Of a stretch of 15,840 bases of DNA, positions 11,301-15,840 are shown piece after piece; within the stretch, counting starts at the first letter, position 1, and each line of letters starts with the position of its first letter. The notes under the pieces are model-generated. The model worked only from the letters and a program-made list of their open reading frames with translations, was not told the origin of the DNA and searched no databases. This DNA comes from Conidiobolus incongruus B7586 (lineage: Eukaryota > Entomophthoromycota > Entomophthoromycetes > Entomophthorales > Conidiobolaceae). The position numbers were made by a program, and so were the translations under genes. Location: NCBI GenBank assembly GCA_000697335.1, contig JNEM01012687.1, forward strand, positions 1 to 15,840. The letters are read 5' to 3'.

Positions 11301-12119
11301 CCTTAAAGTTGTACTCTTTTCGGCTCTGACTAACAAATTCAAATACTTTTTACTCAACTTCTCCTGCTGACTATATGTGGTGGCAGTCTTAATATGCGAG
11401 AAGGATTCCTCAGCCAAACTTGAGGCCTCCGCGTAAATCTCCATGGATTTATCTGTGAATTTGGTCATCAAGTACTCCATTATGAATACTAATACAGCTG
11501 TACCCGGCACAACGAAACTTAGGACAAGACCCAAGCGCCAGTTGTATACGAGTGATACGATGTAACCAGAAACACACGCGGAAATATCTTGAATCACGAG
11601 TGAAAGTTTTTCGGACAAAGCATCCTGTATCAATAGCACGTCGGATGTGGTTCTAGTAGCGACGCCTCCAGCTCCCCCTTCGGTGTCGAACCAAGCGATA
11701 TCTTGATGTAATACTGAATTGAGGTATGATTTTCTCAACTTCAAACTGATACGCTCTCCCACCACGCGAAATACTGCAGTGGTTAAGTAAGTACTGAAGA
11801 ATACGATAATTGCCAAATACACGTACCATAGGGTATAGTAATGGGACGAATTTTTAAATTCTTCAATGTTCATGGTTCCTGAGCGAAAGTCTAAGAATGA
11901 TTGGTACATATTACCAAAGATCAGAGCGATCAAGGGGGCCGAAGCACCGGTTATCATTGCTGTCAGCACCGCTATAACTAAACCGAAAGATTCCCAACCT
12001 TCTGTCATGGTGAGAAGTTTAAAGTAAGCTTTTTTAGGACCTGTAACATTTCTGTCATTATTAACGTTGGGAGATTCATCTACATCAACTTTACTTTTTT
12101 CCAAATCTATCGAAGTCAT
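8313..12119 (-). CDS. Full-length ABCB (P-glycoprotein-type) transporter
   Basis: A 1268-aa ATP-driven membrane transporter, probably an exporter of hydrophobic compounds or peptides; substrate unknown. Order: short polar N-terminus, TMD1 (about 45-345), NBD1 (about 370-610), Gln/Pro/Ser-rich linker (about 610-700), TMD2 (about 705-1005), NBD2 (about 1030-1268). NBD1 shows A-loop Tyr383, Walker A GSSGSGKST (409-417, Lys415), LSGGQ (522-526), Asp546/Glu547 of Walker B and His578. NBD2 shows GASGCGKST (1071-1079, Lys1077), LSGGQ (1179-1183), Asp1203/Glu1204 and His1235. Both ATP sites therefore look catalytic, as in P-glycoprotein and unlike fungal transporters with one degenerate site. The coding sequence is intronless, in contrast with the synthase next door. 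The frame stops about eight residues early (see 8286-8312); the catalytic core is unaffected. A head-to-head decayed paralogue lies at about 13,508-15,840. Closest functional type (multidrug, pheromone/Ste6 or siderophore-related) cannot be told from sequence alone. Confidence 0.95.
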   Translation of the reverse strand: MTSIDLEKSKVDVDESPNVNNDRNVTGPKKAYFKLLTMTEGWESFGLVIAVLTAMITGASAPLIALIFGNMYQSFLDFRSGTMNIEEFKNSSHYYTLWYVYLAIIVFFSTYLTTAVFRVVGERISLKLRKSYLNSVLHQDIAWFDTEGGAGGVATRTTSDVLLIQDALSEKLSLVIQDISACVSGYIVSLVYNWRLGLVLSFVVPGTAVLVFIMEYLMTKFTDKSMEIYAEASSLAEESFSHIKTATTYSQQEKLSKKYLNLLVRAEKSTTLRAASFAIGLGIISLFVFFSYALGFYYSGKLLFWNLATPGNIVVVINTIFLGANAFASIGPNLQAITLALSTSNKLFEIIDRKPDIHSKDDEGIIPEKVSGRIEFKNVTFSYPSRKDVQVLKNFNLEVNPFTTVALVGSSGSGKSTIIQLLERFYNPKQGQIELDGISISDFNIKWLRRQFGLVSQEPTLFIGTIAENIAAGFAGTKLEHESPEIQMEAIVEACKIANAHDFISSLPNGYQTEVGERGFLLSGGQKQRIAIARAIVKDPPILLLDEATSALDSKSESHVQLALDRASKDRTTIVIAHRLATIKNADVIVVMNEGKIIEMGTHQELMTLENGYYANLVQIQSLAESDQQQVHTEITSETQEPAQNPVPQPHLGLNQVPGTLITRMSMEFVNRSTHSLHNTHQQVSTTEVSSKPRSTFKLAAKLIALNKPARVYYLGMLLGCATIGIMPIIFEMVLAKLMNVLGQSGDELLRGTEFYAIIGIVLGIAAGIGCFFQEGGLGKSSEMLTTQVRHLAYRSVLKQEMGWFDKSENSTGALTSLLSTDAQNIHSITGITLGVIFKVFLNLIVGIIMALCYGWKLGLVACATLPVLMLTGYLHEKAHFSFESDTEQAYAKSAEIACEAVGAIKTVAALTIEEKVMDKYMTQLNNTFEVNERKTWVTTIIFSSATSLIYLTSALVFYYGSILFYTGEYTLEQMFTVFNVIITGTGGCSRLFVYIPDISKAKTAANRVFDLAERIPLIKSKPETGNKSIVINGYIKFNNVQFHYPTRPHIKVLRGIDLEAKPGQFIALVGASGCGKSTTLGILQRFYDIASGSVTIDGIAIEDLPITQLRDQIAVVSQEPSLYNLTIRENIAWGARSEGPAPTDEQIIEACKLANIHDFISKLPNGYYTNVGAMGSQLSGGQKQRIAIARALVRNPKLLLLDEATSALDAQSEKMVQEALDNASDGRTTIAVAHRLSTIKRADVICVFKNGYIVERGNREELILQDI
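8965..9391 (-). repeat. Donor/partner of the 427-bp identical inverted copy
   Basis: Within TMD2/NBD2 of the transporter (about residues 910-1052). Its reverse complement is identical, base for base as far as I can see by eye, to 15414-15840. Paired positions sum to 24805. Confidence 0.9.
10151..10346 (-). repeat. Partner of the near-identical 195-bp tract in the pseudo-copy
   Basis: End of NBD1 and start of the linker of the transporter. The reverse complement matches 14935-15129 with only one missing base and one substitution, both at the codons around 15015-15022. Confidence 0.9.
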
Positions 12120-12858
12120 TATTAATATGGATTAGGTTCAAATTTTGAATCATTAAATTCTATGGATTGTCATACACACTATCACTATTACTATCACTTA
12201 TTGAATACTTATTTCAATTTTATTAACTAATATTTTAGAACTTAAAATACTAATGAATGAAATTATTCCAATCACTAAGTAGTGACGATATCAAAGTTTG
12301 TTAGATAAAAAAATCCTATCGGCAATATAAACCTCAAATCGTTTATATATCCTCCCTAATATTCCTAATAATATAACCAAATACTTTAATGTAGAGATAA
12401 TTCATTAATCAATATATTTTACTTTTTTCATATGATTTGTATCCACCAATGTTGAGTTATATAGGAGCGTGTGGTAATTATATAGATTTGATTGATGGAG
12501 AATTTTATTAATATTGGAATTGCATTTGAATTTTAGGATTTTTTAAAACTTTGATATTGGAAATCTATATGATAACAGCTCTGTTAGATTGAGTAGTTTA
12601 GAAAAATTAAAATCAATTGATTTATTAAAATTTATAAAATTTAATCAAAAATTTTGTTATCAGTTATGAATCAAATCTTCAATTTATCCAATACTATTAA
12701 AAACCAATCATAATGATTACCATGAAAAAAATTATATGAAACTGTTAAATAATTGTGACATATCCAATACTTATTATATTGATTAACTGTGAACATGGAA
12801 TCAATTCCATTCCTAACAACTGAATACTAAAAATTGAAATTGATTAATTATATTACCA
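12120..12858. other. Transporter upstream region, first half of the divergent intergenic space
   Basis: AT-rich DNA with no coding frame. It should contain the core promoter and 5' leader of the minus-strand transporter. The only core-promoter candidate I see is listed at 12342-12349. Confidence 0.6.
12342..12349 (-). promoter_or_regulatory. Candidate TATA box of the ABC transporter
   Basis: TATATAAA on the minus strand, 222 nt upstream of the ATG and next to a small GC-richer patch (AGGGAGG on the minus strand). The AT background makes this weak; the leader it implies would be about 190 nt. Confidence 0.25.
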
Positions 12859-13221
12859 TTATCAGATAATATGTAGAGATTTCCCAAATTAGTTATCTGA
12901 TTGAGGATCAGATAAACAAATTAGGAAATAGTTGAAAAAATTATAACGTTGTATGGTTGACTGGTAATATGGTTGTGAAACTGAGAAAAATCTAAGAAAT
13001 TATCTGATAAAATATTTGTAAAAGTTAAGATTATGTATATGTATTAGGCAATTATACTGTAACTGTATGTCAGAATTTTATTTTTTACCCTAAATATTTG
13101 CTTTTTTTATTACACCTAAGTATTCTAGGCTCATAATAATATTATTACAACTTAATATATTTCATTCCATCATAGTTATTTTATCGCCTAAATGTTTTTC
13201 TCATTTCATTTTATCAGATAA
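12859..13221. promoter_or_regulatory. Cluster of five ATCWGATAA (extended GATA) sites
   Basis: Exact matches lie at 12861-12869 (+), 12893-12901 (-), 12907-12915 (+), 13002-13010 (+) and 13213-13221 (+). The first, fourth and fifth sit in the palindrome TTATCWGATAA and so match on both strands, giving eight oriented sites in about 360 bp. ATCWGATAA is the established extended binding motif of fungal iron-responsive GATA repressors (SreA, Sre1, Urbs1; Fep1 binds the GATAA core). The cluster lies 740-1100 nt upstream of the intact transporter and about 290-650 nt upstream of the ancestral start of the divergent pseudo-copy, the position of a shared control region. That it controls either gene, and that iron is the signal, is inference; other GATA factors (nitrogen-type) bind the core too. 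Confidence 0.55.
12880..12928. repeat. Imperfect inverted repeat carrying two of the GATA sites
   Basis: The 22-nt arms 12880-12901 and 12907-12928 flank TGAGG. By hand 18 of 22 positions are complementary, including a perfect inner nine (TTATCTGAT / ATCAGATAA) and a perfect outer five (TTTCC / GGAAA). It places two GATA sites face to face 5 nt apart, suitable for a dimer, or marks a small cruciform-forming sequence. Confidence 0.55.
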
Positions 13222-13507
13222 AATATAATGGATAATCTATTTAAGTTTGAGACTTCTAGATTTTCAGTCGTATTTATAAGCTTTGAAAATTTTTATATTA
13301 TCCAACTTTTATTATTTTCATCATATTATATTCTTAATAATAATGTTGAGTTATTTGAAATCATTCGATTTTGTATTCATTAATATTTATGAGTCAATTC
13401 ATTTAATTTCAAGTTATTAAATTTGATTGATATTAATCAATTTAGGAGATTATGATAATTTTTAAAATTTACTATATTCTGACAAATTTTAATGATTGTT
13501 TTAATTA
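13222..13507. other. AT-rich stretch before the pseudo-copy
   Basis: No frame or motif stands out. If the paralogue once had its own core promoter on the plus strand, it would be here, but I cannot identify one. Confidence 0.45.
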
Positions 13508-14934
13508 TTTATATGAGAATTTATATTGAAGTGGTAAATATTGATATCATTGGAATTGGATGATTGCTTTAATTTATCCAGAACAAGAACCATTTGAATA
13601 TTTCATCAATTTGCATTGATCCGTTTGATAGCTTTGTTAGGATTGGTGTATTGAAAGTTTTAAATAATAAAATGATTTTTAAATAAATATACTTCCAATA
13701 TATTATGTCAACATGTCATTGAGATTATTTATATCAAAAAATTAATAATATTTTAAATTTTAAAGGGATTACAATACTCATTTTATTCAATTTTTAACCG
13801 ATTTATCTCAAGTTATAATTAATATCCTCCATTGTATTATACATTATGAACACCTTAATGTGTTAGAAATTTTTCCAATTGGCTGTTAAAATATTATATT
13901 ATTTGAGAATATAAAATATTGTATATATCAATTAGTTGCTAATCCTTCGGACTATAGAGTGCGTTTGGAGTTTATCATTAATTATATTGATCAAAAGTAT
14001 TTGGGAAATATTTGTATATTTGTATCATCATTGATTCATTAGATTTTTTCAATTTGGTATAGTATACAAAAGCATTCAAAAAATTACATATATATCATGC
14101 TTAAGGTATCATATTTAGATATTTAACTGGTTTCATACATAATAATGTATTTTCTATCTATATTTTATTATAATTATCCTTTAATCATCATATATATATT
14201 TAAAGACCTTAATTCCCTTGTACTTGAACTATATATAACTTGAAAAATTATGTTAAATTTTACTAATATAGATTGTTAACTGTAAATTTCAAAACCTTGT
14301 TGGAATATCATTTAGTTTGAGTATTAAAAATAGAAAAATATTAATTTTTTAAATATGATTACATTTTATTGCTTTGAATATCTAAAGAACTTTCTGATAA
14401 TTGATTCTTTAAATATTTTTAAATTTTTTAAATTGAAATTATAGTAAATTATAAAATCTGAAAGTCAAATTGAAAAAGGTCGTATATCAACTTCCAAATT
14501 GAGTGTTAAGCTGTTGATAAATTAGCAGTGTGTTTTGCCAAAAATATATCATTTTCATTGTCGGCAATGCTGCATCGCTGTTCAATAAATCAAGTTTCTG
14601 AAACAATTTTCTGAAGTTCAAATTGAAGCTATTGTTGATGTTTGTATCATTGCAAATGAATATGATTTTACTTACAGTTTGCCATTTAATATATAATACT
14701 GAAGTTGGTGGACGTGATCTATTACTTTCCTGTTGCCAAAATGAAAAAGATGTATTTCTATATATATTGTGAAAATCTTGAAATATTTTTTTATTGTATA
14801 AAACCATTAAAGCTATAGAGCTCAAGTCCGAAGCACATGTTCATCTTGGTTTGGATAGACTCTCTAAAGATACAACTACAGTTGTGATTGTTTACCATCT
14901 AGGTACCACCGAAAATATCGATATCACTGTAGGC

Positions 14935-15129
14935 ATGAATGAAGGCAAGATCATTGAAATGGGAACCCATCAAGAGTTAATGACTCTTGAAAATGGCTAC
15001 TATGCCAATTTGGTCCGGTTCAAAGTTTAGCAGAATCCGATCAACAACAAGTCCATACTGAAATCACCTCTGAAACTCAAGAACCTGCACAAAATCCAGT
15101 TCCTCAACCTCATCTCGGACTTAATCAGG
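14935..15129 (+). repeat. Near-identical tract inside the decayed paralogue
   Basis: About 99% identical to the reverse complement of 10151-10346, with one missing base and one substitution. The sequence just before (14821-14934) is only about two-thirds identical and that just after (15130-15290) roughly 85-90%. Both edges are sharp. Confidence 0.85.
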
Positions 15130-15413
15130 CACCTGGAACATTGATCACTCGCATGTCGATGGGATTCGTTAATCGTAGTACTCATTTATTACATAACGCC
15201 CACCAGCAAGTTGCTACCACCGAGATGTCATCTAAGCCCAGATCGATCTACAGCTTAGCAGTCAAACTTATCGCTCTGAACAAACCTGCGCGCGCTTACT
15301 ACCTCGGAATGTTACTGGGATGTGCTACCATCGGTAACACACCAATTGTCTTCCAAATGGCACTAAGAAAACTAATGAATGTATTGGAAGAATCTAGCGA
15401 CGAACCGTTGCAA

Positions 15414-15840
15414 CTTTGACAATAGAAGAGAAAGTCATGGACAAGTACATGACACAATTAAACAATACTTTCGAAGTGAATGAACGTAAGACTTGGGTCA
15501 CTACTATCATCTTTTCTAGTGCTACTAGTTTGATTTATTTGACATCTGCTTTAGTCTTCTATTATGGCTCTATTCTCTTCTACACTGGAGAGTATACTTT
15601 GGAACAGATGTTTACAGTGTTTAATGTGATTATTACTGGTACCGGTGGCTGTAGTCGTCTTTTCGTCTACATTCCAGATATTTCTAAAGCCAAAACAGCA
15701 GCTAATCGTGTTTTTGACCTTGCTGAACGTATTCCTCTCATAAAATCCAAACCAGAAACAGGTAATAAGTCGATAGTAATTAATGGCTATATTAAGTTCA
15801 ACAATGTTCAATTCCACTATCCCACTCGTCCCCATATCAA
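15414..15840 (+). repeat. 427-bp tract identical to the intact transporter, inverted
   Basis: No difference from the reverse complement of 8965-9391 found by eye, directly after a segment (15337-15405) only about 70% identical. The tract reaches the last base of the window, so its full length is unknown. Confidence 0.9.

Larger units (their letters stand above)
13508..15840 (+). pseudogene. Decayed head-to-head paralogue of the ABC transporter, runs off the window end
   Basis: Homology to the neighbouring transporter (8313-12119) can be followed well beyond the two open pieces at 14794-15419. At 13596-13653 the codons match residues about 31-51 (EYFINLH against AYFKLLT, then FDSFVRIG against WESFGLVI). 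At 14208-14252 they match 333-347, at about 14275-14340 the A-loop strand of NBD1, at 14487-14745 the Q-loop to signature region. The ancestral start is therefore near 13,500, exact base unknown. Decay marks: many in-frame stops, the signature LSGGQ changed to LSCCQ (14725-14739), Walker A and Walker B unrecognisable, most of TMD1 (about residues 140-330) reduced from about 550 to about 200 bp, a one-base loss near 15017, and a deletion of about 475 bp in TMD2 at about 15404-15412 that shifts the frame. From 15414 on the sequence is open and identical to the intact gene. No functional product is expected from the part seen. Confidence 0.85.

Noticed and set aside
14487-14825. 112-codon minus-strand frame
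   Set aside because: Antisense to the decayed NBD1 of the pseudo-copy; the plus strand explains the sequence.
1-15840. tRNA, rRNA, CRISPR arrays, DNA transposons, retroelements
   Set aside because: No box-B-like tRNA motif, no regularly spaced direct repeats, no terminal repeats and no transposase or reverse transcriptase motifs seen in any frame.

Overview
The window reads as nuclear DNA of a small-genome, very AT-rich eukaryote. The deoxyhypusine synthase in it has six tiny GT-AG introns (45-50 nt). Its sequence looks closer to fungal homologues than to animal ones (for example [17 protein letters not shown] and the MRTWR-type join). An early-diverging, AT-rich fungus is my best guess, but this is inference from remembered family sequences, not a database result. 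Intergenic DNA is roughly 80-88% A+T by eye, and genes stand out as GC-richer islands.

Layout. 1-2240: very AT-rich DNA with no gene. 2265-2938: a GC-richer, Pro/Tyr-rich coding-like relic on the + strand, unrecognised, with an 11-residue (33-bp) repeat. 3777-4472: a small + strand unit (TATA box, secreted Ser/Thr/Tyr/Asn-rich ORF, AATAAA) whose frame is interrupted by one TAG. 5696-7066 (-): deoxyhypusine synthase, seven exons, 362 aa. 8313-12119 (-): a full-length ABCB/P-glycoprotein-type transporter, 1268 aa, intronless, with both nucleotide-binding domains intact; its stop lies eight codons before what looks like the ancestral C-terminus. About 13,508-15,840 (+): a decayed, head-to-head paralogue of that transporter, much longer than its open frames suggest and running off the window end.

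The most interesting structure is the pair of transporters. They diverge from a shared intergenic region of about 1.4 kb. In the middle of that region are five copies of ATCWGATAA, the extended GATA motif known from fungal iron-responsive repressors (SreA/Sre1/Urbs1/Fep1 type), three of them inside the palindrome TTATCWGATAA. I found no other exact copy in the window. The pseudo-copy is a mosaic: heavily decayed segments alternate with tracts that are almost or completely identical to the intact gene (about 195 bp at 14935-15129 and 427 bp at 15414-15840). This is the expected signature of ectopic gene conversion, although an assembly artefact at the end of the sequence must be excluded.

Deoxyhypusine synthase is a housekeeping enzyme (eIF5A modification) with no obvious functional tie to its neighbours. 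I saw no tRNA, rRNA, CRISPR array or recognisable transposon.
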